Numbered from the stretch's first letter, positions 7,266-16,814 are shown. The stretch is DNA of 63,610 nucleotides from Coriobacteriia bacterium (GCA_030652345.1 JAUSAU010000064.1:1-63610); one strand, 5' to 3'. Numbers and translations are program-made. Notes: generated by a model not told the origin, from the letters alone.

Positions 7266-8246
7266 ATGGAGCGCAACGGATCCGACAGCCGCGCACGTAC
7301 CCCCAACCCCGAACTCGAGGCCGAGGTCGATGGCGCGCTGGACACCACCCGCCTCTTCGTCGAATACGCCGACGAACTCGACCTCAAATCGCTCCTGCTG
7401 GACAACACGTTCGACGGGATCATCGCCCACACCGACGACGGGCGCGTGGTCTACTCGAACGAGGCGGCCCACCGGCAGCTCGGGTACACGCGCGCGCAGT
7501 TCGCGGCGCTCGGTCCGTGGGGCTGGATCGCCCCGGACATGCGCGGCTCAGTGCCTGAGCGGTTGCGCCTGGTCCGCGAGCGCGGGGCCCTCCTGTTCAC
7601 ATCCCGCGGGGCAGCTCGCGACGGGCGAGTGATCGAGACCGAGATCCATGCGCGGACAATCCCGACGCCCTACGGCGAGTTGATCGTCTCGGTCGTGCGC
7701 GATGTGACCGAGCGCTGCGAGTCGGAGCGCGAGGTCCGCCACCTCGCCTACCATGACCGCCTCACCGATCTCGCGAACCGTGCGAGGCTGGAGGACGACC
7801 TCTCTGCCGCGTTGGCGCGCGCCGACCGGCACCACGACTGCATCGGCATCATCTTCCTGGACCTGGACGACTTCAAACCGGTCAACGATGAACTCGGGCA
7901 CGCGACAGGCGACAAGGTCCTGCAGATCGTGGCGAGCCGGCTCCTCGGCGTGGTGCGCGAGTGCGACACGGTCGCCCGTCTCGGCGGCGACGAGTTCGTG
8001 ATCCTGGTGCAACGCATCGCGGGCCCGGGCGACCTGTCTCTCGTGGCACACAAGCTGGTGGCCGCTGTGGAGCAGCCGATACGGGTCGACGGCGAGGCGA
8101 TCGGTATCACGGCGAGCGCCGGTCTGGCTCTCTACGAAGCAGGCGAATCGCCGGAGGACCTCATCGCGCGCGCGGACCGCTCGATGTACCGCGCGAAGCA
8201 GCGGGGCGTACCCGGCTGGGAGGCGTTTCTCAGGGACCAGCCGTAG
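7266..8246 (+). CDS. PAS-GGDEF diguanylate cyclase
   Basis: A 326-residue cytoplasmic protein that should make cyclic di-GMP from GTP. Residues roughly 40-160 form a PAS domain (LLLDNTFDGIIAHTDDGRVV, then ending VRDVTERCE). The GGDEF domain follows with HDRLTDLANRARLEDDL, IFLDLDDFKPVND and RLGGDEFVILV; the catalytic GGDEF is at residues 240-244. An RxxD inhibitory site (RECD) stands five residues before it, so product inhibition is expected. ATG at 7266 is fixed by AAGGAGG six bases upstream although the frame opens earlier. No membrane segment, so the PAS domain probably senses a cytoplasmic signal. Confidence 0.93.
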   Translation: MERNGSDSRARTPNPELEAEVDGALDTTRLFVEYADELDLKSLLLDNTFDGIIAHTDDGRVVYSNEAAHRQLGYTRAQFAALGPWGWIAPDMRGSVPERLRLVRERGALLFTSRGAARDGRVIETEIHARTIPTPYGELIVSVVRDVTERCESEREVRHLAYHDRLTDLANRARLEDDLSAALARADRHHDCIGIIFLDLDDFKPVNDELGHATGDKVLQIVASRLLGVVRECDTVARLGGDEFVILVQRIAGPGDLSLVAHKLVAAVEQPIRVDGEAIGITASAGLALYEAGESPEDLIARADRSMYRAKQRGVPGWEAFLRDQP

Positions 8247-8251
8247 CGCCT

Positions 8252-9091
8252 CTAGCGCAGGGCGGTCAGCACCACGGCGACGAGTGCGAGCAGGACGCCA
8301 GCGCGTTGCAGTCCCCGCAGCCGCTCGTGCAGGACGAAGCGCGCGAGCAGGATCGTCACCACCGGGTAGAGCGACCCGATCGCCGACGCCATCCACAGCG
8401 GGCCGATCCGGATCGCCGCAATCATCGTGACGTTAGCGGCCGCATCGAGCAGGCCGGCCGCAGCGGCACTGCGCCGTACCCCCTTCTCGACGAAGACGCG
8501 ACGCAGCGTCGCAAAGGTGACCAGCGCCAGCAGTGCGGACGAGGTGACGCGCGCGGCGAGCAGCGGGGCGAACCCGCTGTGCGCTCCCGAGAACGACAGC
8601 GAGATGAACGACCCTGCGAATCCGGCGCCTGCGGCCACCGAGAGCGCGATCGCGGAGGCCGGCATCGCGAGACGCTCGTCCTCGTCGCCCGACATGCTCA
8701 CGATGACGACCGCGGTCAGTGCCAGCCCGAGCCCGAGGAGGCCCAGGGGCCCCGGGACGGTTCCGCTGGCGAAGTCGTACAGGGCAGGGAGCGCTCCGGA
8801 CAGCGCCGCGGTGATGGGAGCGACGACGCTCATGCGCCCCCGCGCGAGCGCCGCATACAGCGCCACGACCCCGGCACCGCCCGCCACACCGGCAGCCACA
8901 CCGGCGTAGACGTCCACCGTCGACCACGCCGCCGGCCAGAGCAGGACGGCCGCGCCGAAGACGATGACCCCCACCGTGTGCGCCGTCGCGGTGACGGCGA
9001 ACGCGGATTCGCGACGGCTGGCGACGCCGCCGAGGAAGTCGGCGACGCCGAAGAGAGTCGATGTGGCGATCGAGAGCAGGACGGTGAGCAT
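8252..9091 (-). CDS. EamA/DMT-superfamily transporter
   Basis: A 279-residue, almost entirely hydrophobic inner-membrane protein with about ten transmembrane helices arranged as two EamA repeats of five. The first begins MLTVLLSIATSTLFGVADFL with a typical YAALARGRMSVVAPI stretch at the end of the repeat core, and the second carries AAIRIGPLWMASAIGSLYPVVT. Family members export or import metabolites such as amino acids or nucleotide precursors; the substrate cannot be inferred. It converges with the diguanylate cyclase gene, with five bases between the stops. Confidence 0.87.
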   Translation of the reverse strand: MLTVLLSIATSTLFGVADFLGGVASRRESAFAVTATAHTVGVIVFGAAVLLWPAAWSTVDVYAGVAAGVAGGAGVVALYAALARGRMSVVAPITAALSGALPALYDFASGTVPGPLGLLGLGLALTAVVIVSMSGDEDERLAMPASAIALSVAAGAGFAGSFISLSFSGAHSGFAPLLAARVTSSALLALVTFATLRRVFVEKGVRRSAAAAGLLDAAANVTMIAAIRIGPLWMASAIGSLYPVVTILLARFVLHERLRGLQRAGVLLALVAVVLTALR

Positions 9092-9129
9092 GGCGTCGAT
9101 ACTACACGCAGCCGGGAGCGGCGGCGTAC

Positions 9130-10938
9130 CTAGTGCCGGCGCGTCTTCTTGCGCTCGTTCTCAGTCAGAAGGCGCTTGCGCAGCCGGATGCTCTTCGGCG
9201 TGATCTCGACGAGCTCGTCGTCCTCGATGTACTCGAGCGCCTCTTCGAGCGTGAAGCGGACCGGCGGCGCCAGGATGATGCCCTTGTCGGCCGACGCGGC
9301 ACGCATGTTCGTGAGCTGCTTCGCCTTTGACACGTTGACGACCAGATCGGTGTCCTTCGCGTGCTCGCCGACGATCATGCCCTCGTAGCACATGACGCCG
9401 GGACCGACGAAGAGCTTGCCGCGCGTCTGCAGAGCGTCGAGGCCGTAGGCGACCGACTTGTCGGTGCTCATGGCGATCATCGACCCGGCGATCCGGCCGC
9501 CCATCTCACCGCGGTACGGACCGTACGCGCTGAAGTGGTGGAAGAGCGTCGCCTCGCCGCGGGTGGCATTGAGGATGCGCGTGCGCAGACCCATGACGCC
9601 GCGGGACGCGATCTTGAACTCGAGATGCACGCGGTCGTCGCGCTGGACCATGTCGAGCATCTCGCCGCCGCGGGAGCCGAAGATCTCGATGACCTTGCCC
9701 GCGTACTCGCTCGGCACGTCGATCACGGCGAGCTCGACCGGCTCGGTCGTCTTGCCGTTCTCCTTCTTGAGGATCACGCGCGGGCGGCCGACCTGGAACT
9801 CGTAGCCCTCGCGACGCATCGTCTCCATCAGAACGGAGAGGTGGAGGACGCCACGGCCGGCGACCTCCATGCCGGACTTGTCCTCGGTCTCGGTGATGCG
9901 CATCGAGATGTTGGACTCGGCCTCGCGAAGCAGGCGCTCCTTGATCTGGCGTCCGCCGACGATGTCGCCCTCCTGGCCCACGAGCGGGCTGGTGGACGGC
10001 TCGAAGACGACCGACATGGTCGGCTCCTCGACATGGATCGGGTCGAGGCGGATCGGGTCGATGCGGCAGGTGAACATGTCGCCGATGTCGGCGTCGTCCA
10101 CACCCACGACGGCGCAGATGTCACCGGCGTGCGCGGACTCGGCCTCGATGCGGCCCATGCCCTCGAAGGTGAAGAGCTGCTTGACCTGCGCCAGGTACTT
10201 GGAGCCGTCGTTCTTCACGACGAGGATCTTCTCGCCGGAGTGGATCGTGCCGGAGAAGACGCGGCCGATACCGATGCGGCCGACGAAGCTCGAGTAGTCG
10301 ATGGTGCAGACCTGCATCGCGACGGGGCCGTCGACGTCGACGTCGGGCGCCGGCACCGAGTCGATGATCACGTCGAGGAGCGGCAGCATGTCCATGTTGC
10401 CGTCGTCGAACTCCGTGCGTGCGTAGCCGTTGACCGCGCTCGTGTAGACGATCGGGAAGTCGAGCTGGTCGTCGTCGGCGCCGAGTTCGACCATGAGGTC
10501 GAAGACCTGGTCGATGACCTCGTGCGGACGGGAGCCGTCGCGGTCGATCTTGTTGACGACGACGACCGGCTTGAGACCGTGCTCGAGCGCCTTCTTGAGC
10601 ACGAATCGCGTCTGCGGCATCGGGCCCTCGAACGCATCGACGATCAGCAGTGCACCGTCGGCCATCTTGAGCACGCGTTCGACCTCGCCGCCGAAGTCCG
10701 CGTGGCCGGGTGTGTCGATGACGTTGATCTTGGTGTCGCGATGGCGGATCGAGATGTTCTTCGCGAGGATCGTGATGCCGCGCTCGCGCTCCTGGTCGTT
10801 GCTGTCCAGCACGCGCTCCGCGACCTGCTGGTTCTCGCGGAAGACGTGCGTGGTCTGCAGGAGCCGGTCGACCAGCGTCGTCTTGCCGTGGTCGACATGG
10901 GCGATGATCGCGATGTTGCGTACGTCTGTCTGGCGCAT
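9130..10938 (-). CDS. typA: Ribosome-associated GTPase TypA/BipA
   Basis: A 602-residue translational GTPase of normal family length. The G1 motif HVDHGKTTL lies near residue 15, the switch I region contains [13 protein letters not shown]3 is [14 protein letters not shown] and G4 is NKIDRDGSR. The later sequence has domain II ([16 protein letters not shown]), the EF-G-like domains III and V ([30 protein letters not shown]) and the BipA-specific C-terminal domain ([24 protein letters not shown]). BipA helps ribosome assembly and stress adaptation. ATG at 10938 is preceded by GTGAGGC. The frame runs upstream but no SD supports a longer protein. Confidence 0.96.
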   Translation of the reverse strand: MRQTDVRNIAIIAHVDHGKTTLVDRLLQTTHVFRENQQVAERVLDSNDQERERGITILAKNISIRHRDTKINVIDTPGHADFGGEVERVLKMADGALLIVDAFEGPMPQTRFVLKKALEHGLKPVVVVNKIDRDGSRPHEVIDQVFDLMVELGADDDQLDFPIVYTSAVNGYARTEFDDGNMDMLPLLDVIIDSVPAPDVDVDGPVAMQVCTIDYSSFVGRIGIGRVFSGTIHSGEKILVVKNDGSKYLAQVKQLFTFEGMGRIEAESAHAGDICAVVGVDDADIGDMFTCRIDPIRLDPIHVEEPTMSVVFEPSTSPLVGQEGDIVGGRQIKERLLREAESNISMRITETEDKSGMEVAGRGVLHLSVLMETMRREGYEFQVGRPRVILKKENGKTTEPVELAVIDVPSEYAGKVIEIFGSRGGEMLDMVQRDDRVHLEFKIASRGVMGLRTRILNATRGEATLFHHFSAYGPYRGEMGGRIAGSMIAMSTDKSVAYGLDALQTRGKLFVGPGVMCYEGMIVGEHAKDTDLVVNVSKAKQLTNMRAASADKGIILAPPVRFTLEEALEYIEDDELVEITPKSIRLRKRLLTENERKKTRRH

Positions 10939-11122
10939 GGGTGCCTCACGTGTTCGGTTTGAAGTGGAGTCGCGCGGGCGCGGGGGTACACGGGCGGGCG
11001 CGGCGCGGGGGCTGGTCACTTTACCACGAATCGCACGCGGGCGTTGACCCCGGCGCCACCTGATGTGTTTGCCCGATTCGGGAAGGAACCCATCGCACAG
11101 CAACGAGCGAAGGGCGGCGGAC

Positions 11123-11653
11123 ATGGACACGACGGACAAGCGCAGGTACGAATTCGACTGGGCGCTGCTGGGCGACCTCGATCTCGGACGACCCACGATG
11201 GGCAGCATGATGCGCGTCGAGGCGTACCGCCTGATGCAGTCCTCATTCCGCGACGTCCTCGAGCAGAAGCTCGGCACGGAGGGCACCGATGCGTTCTTCT
11301 ACGAGGCGGGAGAACTCGCGGGTCGCGCTCTGTACAAGAACATGTTCACCGAGGTGACGACGCTGGCTCAGTTCGTGGAGCGGCTCACCGACGTCCTCCA
11401 GAACCTGCGCATCGGGATCCTGATGATCGAGAAGGCCGACCCGGACGCCGGCGTGTTCGTCATGACCGTCTCGGAGGACCTCGACTGCTCGGGACTGCCG
11501 GTACTCGATTTCCCCATCTGCTCCTACGACGAGGGCCTCATCGCCGCCCTGATGGAGAGCTTCACGGGAGACAAGTTCGTCGTGCGCGAGGTCGACTGCT
11601 GGTGCACCGGGGCGCGTACGTGCCGCTTCAGTGCCGAACGCGTGGTGGCCTAG
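11123..11653 (+). CDS. V4R-domain (4-vinyl reductase-like) small-molecule-binding protein
   Basis: A 176-residue soluble protein. The opening FDWALLGDLDLGRPTMGSMM is followed by a helix-rich middle (SSFRDVLEQKLGTEGTDAFF) and the characteristic V4R end, with EDLDCSGLPV, LIAALMESFTGDKFVVREVDC and CTGARTCRFSAE. In V4R proteins clustered Cys residues near the C terminus may bind zinc, and the domain senses small ligands, often hydrocarbons. No effector domain is fused here, so it may act through a partner. ATG at 11123 was chosen over upstream possibilities because GGGCGGCGG precedes it. Convergent with the polysaccharide deacetylase gene. Confidence 0.82.
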   Translation: MDTTDKRRYEFDWALLGDLDLGRPTMGSMMRVEAYRLMQSSFRDVLEQKLGTEGTDAFFYEAGELAGRALYKNMFTEVTTLAQFVERLTDVLQNLRIGILMIEKADPDAGVFVMTVSEDLDCSGLPVLDFPICSYDEGLIAALMESFTGDKFVVREVDCWCTGARTCRFSAERVVA

Positions 11654-11655
11654 CG

Positions 11656-12465
11656 CTACTCCCGGGCGCTCGCCTGCAGTTCGTCCAGCGTGACGAACCG
11701 GTACCCGCGGGCGATCAGCGCGTCGATGACCAGCGGAAGCGCTTCGCGTGACGGTGCCCGCGAGTCGTACATCACGTGCATGAGCACGATCGAGCCCGGC
11801 CGGACATCCGAGAGCACGATCCGGCGGATGCCGGCGGCGTCCACGCCCGGGTCGGAATCGGGTTCGGAGTCCCAGAAGACGTTGGTGCGGCCGCTAGCCG
11901 CCAGGTACAGCGGGGTGGTGAGGAGCCGCTTCCCGTTCGGTGTGCGGACGAGGATCGGCCCGCGGTACCCCGCCGCCCGGATGAGGGCGTCAGTTCGATC
12001 GAACTCCTCGGCGACGGTGTCGGCGGGCAGGAAGACGAGCCGCCGGTGCGACCAGGAGTGGTTGCCGACCTGATGCCCGGCCTCGACGATCGCCGTGAGG
12101 TCCGCGGGCGCCTCGCTCGCCTCGCGTCCCGTGACGAAGAACGTCGCCCGGATCCCGCGACTGCGCAGGATCTCGAGGACCTCGCGTGCGTAAGCCGGGG
12201 TCGGCCCGTCGTCGAAGGTGAGGGCGACGACCTTCTCGGGCGTCTCGACCCGTCGAAGGAACCCGCCCGCGAGCTGTACGGTGCGCGAGTTCATCAGGGT
12301 GTAGAGACCCGTTGCGGTCAGCGCGACGGCGACGGCGACGCTTACGGCGAGGCGCAGAGCACGCCACCCGCGGGTCGGCGCGGGGCCGCGCACTGCGCGC
12401 CACGCGCCGAACAGCAGCGCGGCGATCGCGACCACGAGTCCGAACGCGAGTACGTAGTCAGCCAC
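11656..12465 (-). CDS. Membrane-anchored polysaccharide deacetylase (NodB family)
   Basis: A 269-residue protein with two N-terminal hydrophobic stretches (YVLAFGLVVAIAALLFGAW and LAVSVAVAVALTATGLYTLM), so the catalytic domain lies outside the cytoplasmic membrane. NodB motifs are clear: VALTFDDGPTPAY supplies metal Asp and base, NHSWSHRRL the metal His pair, RTPNGK replaces the usual RPPxG, and the last motif is SIVLMHVM. Likely removes N-acetyl groups from peptidoglycan or another surface glycan. GTG at 12465 follows AAGGGCGG and lies 15 bases after the arginine deiminase stop, so they may be co-transcribed. Confidence 0.88.
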   Translation of the reverse strand: MADYVLAFGLVVAIAALLFGAWRAVRGPAPTRGWRALRLAVSVAVAVALTATGLYTLMNSRTVQLAGGFLRRVETPEKVVALTFDDGPTPAYAREVLEILRSRGIRATFFVTGREASEAPADLTAIVEAGHQVGNHSWSHRRLVFLPADTVAEEFDRTDALIRAAGYRGPILVRTPNGKRLLTTPLYLAASGRTNVFWDSEPDSDPGVDAAGIRRIVLSDVRPGSIVLMHVMYDSRAPSREALPLVIDALIARGYRFVTLDELQASARE

Positions 12466-12480
12466 GGTGCCGGTCCGCCC

Positions 12481-13743
12481 TTACGCGTCGCGGGCGATCG
12501 GGCACGTCATGCAGTGGCAGCCGCCGCGGCCCTTGCCGAGCTCCGAGCCCTCGATCTCGAGGACCTCGATACCGGCTGCGCGAAGAGCGGCGTTGGTGGC
12601 GGTGTTGCGCGCGTAGCCCACGACGACGCCGGGCTCGATGGCCACGACGTTGTTCGCGTCGTCCCACTGCTCGCGCGCGGCCCGGAAGGAGTCCCCGCCC
12701 GTGGGCACGACGCGCAGTCTCGGGACGCCGAGCGCATCGGCGACCGCCGCAAGCAGACCCGTCTCCTCGGTGATGTCGAACGCTTCGTCCCCGCGTCCCG
12801 GCCGGATGCTGTAGACGCTCATGGCTTCCACGACGGCGGGATAGAGGGTGACCGCGTCGCGGTCGACGAGGTTGAACACCGTGTCGAGGTGCATGTAGGA
12901 GCGCGCCTGCTCCATGCGGCACGCGATGATGCGGTGCGCCGACCCGGACGCGAACAACGAGCGAGCGAGGTGCTCGACCATGCGCCCCGTGGAACGCTCG
13001 CCCATCCCGACCAGCACGGTGCCGTTGCCGATCGGCATCACGTCCCCGCCCTCGAGAGAGGCGCTCTGGCCGAAGTCCTCCACGGCGAAGCGCTCCGAGT
13101 CACCGGCCGGTGGATACCAGAACTCGAAACCGGCGTCGACGAAGCGCGGGTGGTGCCGGTAGATCTCGGAGACGTTCGAGACCTCGAGGCGGCGTGCGTG
13201 CCAGAACAGCGGCGGCAGGATGACCCCGCCGTAGAGCCACGCGCTCGCGTCGCGCGTGAAAAGGGTGTTGGGCAGCGGCGGCAGGACGAACGTGTCGGGA
13301 CCGGCCAGCGCGGCACCGAGGGAGTGGCGGTTGAGCGTGTCGAGGTCCATGCCGTCGAGTTCGGAGATCGTCACGCCTCCGACGAGGATCTCGGCCAGAC
13401 GGACCGGGTCGAGCGCGAACAGATACGTGCGCAGGTCGTCGACGAGCGACAGGCCGACGGTGTAGGAGGACACCGCTCGCTCCACGATGTGACGGCGCGA
13501 GTCGGCCGAGAAGGCGAGCGTCTCGGCCAGCAGCTCCTGGACGTAGAGCACCTCCACGCCGCGCCCGCGCAGCAGGTCGGTGAAGGCGTCATGCTCCTGC
13601 TGGGCGCGCTCGACCCAGACGACGTCGTCGTAGAGGAACTCCGCGCGGTTCGCCGGAGTCAGCCGCTCGAGGCAGCGCCCGGGACGGTGCATGAGCACGG
13701 TCCGCAGCCGGCCGATCTCGGAGTGTACGCCGAACTGGCCCAT
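12481..13743 (-). CDS. arcA: Arginine deiminase
   Basis: A 420-residue cytoplasmic enzyme, usual family length, that hydrolyses arginine to citrulline and ammonia, the first step of the energy-yielding arginine deiminase pathway. Characteristic segments: GQFGVHSEIGRLRTVLMHRPG, LPPLPNTLFTRDASAWLYGGV, ASLEGGDVMPIGNGTVLVGMGERST, the His motif SYMHLDTVFNLVD, and the C-terminal GRGGCHCMTCPI, in which the nucleophile is Cys 411. ATG at 13743 follows AAGGGACTCAC. No carbamate kinase, ornithine transcarbamylase or antiporter gene is next to it, so the rest of the pathway is elsewhere. Confidence 0.95.
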   Translation of the reverse strand: MGQFGVHSEIGRLRTVLMHRPGRCLERLTPANRAEFLYDDVVWVERAQQEHDAFTDLLRGRGVEVLYVQELLAETLAFSADSRRHIVERAVSSYTVGLSLVDDLRTYLFALDPVRLAEILVGGVTISELDGMDLDTLNRHSLGAALAGPDTFVLPPLPNTLFTRDASAWLYGGVILPPLFWHARRLEVSNVSEIYRHHPRFVDAGFEFWYPPAGDSERFAVEDFGQSASLEGGDVMPIGNGTVLVGMGERSTGRMVEHLARSLFASGSAHRIIACRMEQARSYMHLDTVFNLVDRDAVTLYPAVVEAMSVYSIRPGRGDEAFDITEETGLLAAVADALGVPRLRVVPTGGDSFRAAREQWDDANNVVAIEPGVVVGYARNTATNAALRAAGIEVLEIEGSELGKGRGGCHCMTCPIARDA

Positions 13744-13821
13744 GTGAGTCCCTTGTGTCGTGGTCGGGCGATCCCGGGGCGGCGTCTGTCCTGCTCGCGC
13801 GGACCCCGCTACGCGAACCGC

Positions 13822-14577
13822 CTACTTCGGACCGCGCTGAGCCGTCGCCGGGATCGTGCCGACGAGGTGCAGGCCGCCGTCGACGACCTCCGCCTTCGTG
13901 ATGTCGAGATTCGTCACGCGGGCCAGACGATCGTTGATGACGCCGAGGACGTACTCCTCACCCGCGGGGTAGTACTCCGCCGGCACCGACCATCCCATGA
14001 CCTCGGCCTTCTTGAGCGATCCGCTGACGGAATTGCCGGAGAGCGCGGCGTCGGCCGCCCCGTAGACCGGATAGTCGCGCCCGTCGTAGGAGATGGCGCC
14101 GGACAGTTCGACTCCGCTGCCACCGGTGAAGCGCACCTGCATGTTCCTCAGCGGCCAACCCGGCGCGTGGCTGTAGTTGAACAGCGCGGAGACCTCGGAT
14201 GCCGAGAACGTCGCGTCGATCTTCTTCTTGCCTGAGTACGTCATTCCGGTCACGGCCCAGCTCTCGGCGTCCGGCGGGTCGGCGACGGCGACGCCGGACT
14301 TCTGCACGGCGCTCCAGTAGTCGGCCTCCGTGTAGGTCACGCCGAGGTCACGCGGACGCCCGGCGCTGTTCATCGCGAAGACAGCGGCCGCCGCGCAAGC
14401 AAGGAGCAGGACCACCAGGATCCCGAACGCGATCAGGCAGCCGCGGCCCTTCTTCTTGACCGGGACGGGAGGAGCGCCCGCCGCGGGCGGGGCGCCGGGC
14501 GCCGGATACGCCGGGCCCGGAGACGAGCCTTGCGGGGCGATCGGCGGAACCTGCGGATACTGCGTCTGATCGCTCAT
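13822..14577 (-). CDS. Proline-rich single-pass membrane protein, unknown function
   Basis: A 251-residue protein of unrecognised family. Residues 1-40 are rich in Pro, Ala and Gly (QYPQVPPIAPQGSSP), then a basic KKKGRG precedes one transmembrane helix, CLIAFGILVVLLLACAAAAV, leaving most of the protein (residues about 70-251) outside the membrane. The outer part is beta-rich and soluble, e.g. YSGKKKIDATFSASEVSALF and EVVDGGLHLVGTIPATA. This layout (Pro-rich tail in, long outer domain) is common among actinobacterial surface proteins. ATG at 14577 has GGAGG nine bases upstream. Confidence 0.7.
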   Translation of the reverse strand: MSDQTQYPQVPPIAPQGSSPGPAYPAPGAPPAAGAPPVPVKKKGRGCLIAFGILVVLLLACAAAAVFAMNSAGRPRDLGVTYTEADYWSAVQKSGVAVADPPDAESWAVTGMTYSGKKKIDATFSASEVSALFNYSHAPGWPLRNMQVRFTGGSGVELSGAISYDGRDYPVYGAADAALSGNSVSGSLKKAEVMGWSVPAEYYPAGEEYVLGVINDRLARVTNLDITKAEVVDGGLHLVGTIPATAQRGPK

Positions 14578-14676
14578 CTTCGGCGCCTCCCCTGATCGCA
14601 GCGCGTCGCGCCGCTCACCGTGCGGCGAGTATAGCGAACGGCACCCGCGCGTGCGCGCACGCAGGCGGTGTGCCTG

Positions 14677-15249
14677 CTACCAGCGGATGTCGTAGACGAG
14701 CTCGTCGGCCGCAGGTCGGCCCGCGAGCCACGAGCGCTCCGTCACCGAGCATCCGGAGGCGCCGAACCGCTGGATCGCGCGCTCCATCCAACCGCACTGC
14801 CATGGCGCGACATAGAGGCTCTCGCCGAGACCGCGGAGTCGCAGCACGCCGGTCTTGGCGCCGTTGAGCGGCTCCGTCTCGGAGGTGACCCCCGTGTACA
14901 CGGACGTGATGATGCTGCCCGCGCGGGCGTAGGCCTGTTCCGGCGAGATGAATCGCGCGAAGACACTGAACACGCCGTCGAGCATCGCGTCCGCCTGCGT
15001 CGCCCCGCCGCGCCGCAACTCGCCCTCCGCGAGGGCGCTGTTGCCACCGAAGCGCACGTCGACGAGCGCCGCGAACACCTTGCCGTCGACGGCGACCGGG
15101 ACTTGGGTCGCGAGACCGATGCTCTGGACCTGACGGAACTCGTCGTCACTGAGCCGCTCGAGCATCTCACGCCACGTGGCCTCACCGTACGTGGACCGCA
15201 TGTAGTCGTGCCCGGCCTTCACGACCGAAGCCTTGACCATCGCCCCCAT
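14677..15249 (-). CDS. Hypothetical soluble protein, 190 residues, possible sensor fold
   Basis: Family not firmly recognised. The start MVKASVVKAGHDYMRSTYGE and the following WREMLERLSDDEFRQVQ recall myxobacterial-type DUF2378 and heme-NO-binding-like helical N termini; the second half is beta-rich and ends with TERSWLAGRPAADELVYDIRW. Such proteins are often ligand-binding modules, but no ligand residue can be assigned. ATG 15249 has AAGGGG six bases upstream; ATG 15240 is an alternative. There is no signal peptide. It is followed by the Pro-rich membrane-protein gene and preceded by a beta-grasp gene on the same strand. Confidence 0.62.
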   Translation of the reverse strand: MGAMVKASVVKAGHDYMRSTYGEATWREMLERLSDDEFRQVQSIGLATQVPVAVDGKVFAALVDVRFGGNSALAEGELRRGGATQADAMLDGVFSVFARFISPEQAYARAGSIITSVYTGVTSETEPLNGAKTGVLRLRGLGESLYVAPWQCGWMERAIQRFGASGCSVTERSWLAGRPAADELVYDIRW

Positions 15250-15311
15250 CAGCCGCCCCTTCTCAACCGTCCCCCGAGTCCGGCTCTCCCGCTGCCGATT
15301 GTAGCCGAGGC

Positions 15312-15632
15312 TCAGCCCTGAACAGGTGCGGATCCGCTCGCCTTGCCCGCGTCGTAGATACCGAGGTAGAAGCGATGCGGGCCGGGGGTGCCATACGGAA
15401 CGAAGGCGACGCGGTCGCCGGGCATGATCACGTGGTCGAGCGGGTAGACCTTGCGGTTGCAGAAGACGGCCTCGATGAGCTCGAGCGGCAGACCAAGGTC
15501 CACGGCCAGCCCCTCAGCCGGGATGCCGTCGGCCGGGACTGTGCGGAACGCCTCGATCGGGAGTCCCCGCTCCTGACGGTAGGCGCGCAGAAGGCCGAAC
15601 ATGCGGACCGTCACGCCACGCTCGTCTGACAT
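15312..15632 (-). CDS. MoaD/ThiS-like beta-grasp protein without terminal Gly-Gly
   Basis: A 106-residue protein with a ubiquitin-like outline: VTVRMFGLLRAYRQERGLP, a short helix, EAVFCNRKVYPLDHVIMPGDRVAFVPYGTPG. The stretch up to PGDRVAFVPYGTPG is what MoaD/ThiS and Mut7-C ubiquitin-like domains look like, but the chain continues for about 20 residues (HRFYLGIYDAGKASG) and does not end in Gly-Gly, so it is unlikely to be a conventional sulfur donor unless trimmed. ATG at 15632 chosen because the longer frame has no supported start. Confidence 0.65.
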   Translation of the reverse strand: MSDERGVTVRMFGLLRAYRQERGLPIEAFRTVPADGIPAEGLAVDLGLPLELIEAVFCNRKVYPLDHVIMPGDRVAFVPYGTPGPHRFYLGIYDAGKASGSAPVQG

Positions 15633-15700
15633 CTGTGCGTCACATCCCTCATCGGCTGCCACACGCTCTTGTACCCGCCCGGAGCGCGCGGGGACCATCG

Positions 15701-16177
15701 CTAGGGTAGCTGGGGCACGCAGAACACGATCGCCATCACGGCCATGCCGACCGAGACGAGCAGACTGGCGCCGCCGCCCATGTCCTTGATGTGGCCGTAG
15801 CGCTCGTCGAACCCCGTGCCGTGCAGCTCGTCGAGCAGGTACTCGAAGACGGTGTTGATGACCTCGACCGCATACCAGGTGAGACTGGCGAACAGGAGGA
15901 TGCCCAGCTCGGTCCATGAGAACGAGCGCAGCAGCCAACCGCCTACGCCGAGGTAACCGGCGAAGAGCGCGAGGTGATACGGGACGGTCCGACCGACCTT
16001 GTTGCGCTCGAGGATGTTCCAGAAGACAAGACCCTGGAGCGCCGCCGGGACGGAGCGGAAGGCACCCATGTTCTTGGTCCAGGACGGGTCCATCTCGCCG
16101 CGGACGAAGCGGGCGTCGGCGACGACCTCCCGCGTGGCTTCGACGATGCGCGACGGGCGGCGCTTCTTTCGGCTCAC
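15701..16177 (-). CDS. Diacylglycerol kinase-like membrane protein (DgkA family)
   Basis: A 158-residue integral membrane protein. The second half carries the DgkA signature: SLTWYAVEVINTVFEYLLDE followed by YGHIKDMGGGASLLVSVGMAVMA, where the Glu/Asn pair and the lysine-aspartate segment bind ATP and lipid in family members. It recycles diacylglycerol or undecaprenol to the phosphate form in the cytoplasmic membrane. It is some 30 residues longer than the standard 120-residue enzyme because of a charged N-terminal extension. GTG at 16177 follows AGGGGC. The lipoprotein gene immediately upstream ends nine bases away on the same strand. Confidence 0.82.
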   Translation of the reverse strand: MSRKKRRPSRIVEATREVVADARFVRGEMDPSWTKNMGAFRSVPAALQGLVFWNILERNKVGRTVPYHLALFAGYLGVGGWLLRSFSWTELGILLFASLTWYAVEVINTVFEYLLDELHGTGFDERYGHIKDMGGGASLLVSVGMAVMAIVFCVPQLP

Positions 16178-16186
16178 GGTCGGCCC

Positions 16187-16531
16187 CTAGTTCCCGGCCG
16201 AGTGGACGGAGCACGATGTGGTCTTGGCGGCCTCATCGTACGTGTAGACGCCCTTAGATGGGCACGGCTTCCCGACCTTCTGCAGGACCGAACCGAACGT
16301 GACGCTGACCTCGCTGTTGAGCGTCTCGCTGCGCGCGAGGATGTACTGCCGGTCGAGCTGCGCGCGGATCGCCGAGCAGGCCGCGGCGGCAGCCTCCTTC
16401 TTGGCGGCGTCGATAGCAGCGGCCGGACTCGACGTGTCGATGGCGGCGCCGTTGACGTTGACGTCGACGATGCCGCATCCGGCCAGAGCCAGGCAGGCGG
16501 CGATGAGGATCGATATGAGCGCGATACGCAT
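16187..16531 (-). CDS. Small secreted lipoprotein, unknown function
   Basis: A 114-residue protein with a clear lipoprotein signal: MRIALISILIAACLALAGC, the cleavage site being just before Cys 19. After lipidation the mature part is short, Ala-rich and helical in the middle (AAAIDAAKKEAAAAACSAIR), and contains three further cysteines that may form a disulfide (PCPSKG and TTSCSVHS). Function unknown. ATG at 16531 has GGGAG nine bases upstream; longer in-frame versions would destroy the signal peptide. Confidence 0.75.
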   Translation of the reverse strand: MRIALISILIAACLALAGCGIVDVNVNGAAIDTSSPAAAIDAAKKEAAAAACSAIRAQLDRQYILARSETLNSEVSVTFGSVLQKVGKPCPSKGVYTYDEAAKTTSCSVHSAGN

Positions 16532-16814
16532 GTGGCGGATCTCCCGGTGTCGGTGATGCCCTGTTGGGCGCAGTCGCGATTCTAGGGCACGCTCCCGACA
16601 TCCTGGCTCCGGTCCGCACGTCACCCCCCGCCGGTCACGCGAAGACCGCGTCCGGTCACGATGGCGGCTTCCGGGCCATCGAGCGGAGGGCCGTCCGTCC
16701 GTCGGAGTGGCCCGACTGCGGGGAGCCGGGGCCGCGGAAGGGAATCTGACAATCATGAACGCGATGCGCGCGGCACGTCCCGCGGGTCTGTCCCATAGAG
16801 CAAGGAGCACCGTG

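Noticed and set aside
11776..14235. An 819-codon plus-strand frame opposite arginine deiminase and deacetylase
   Set aside because: It is the antisense of two genes with clear family motifs, and its residue composition is a mirror artefact.
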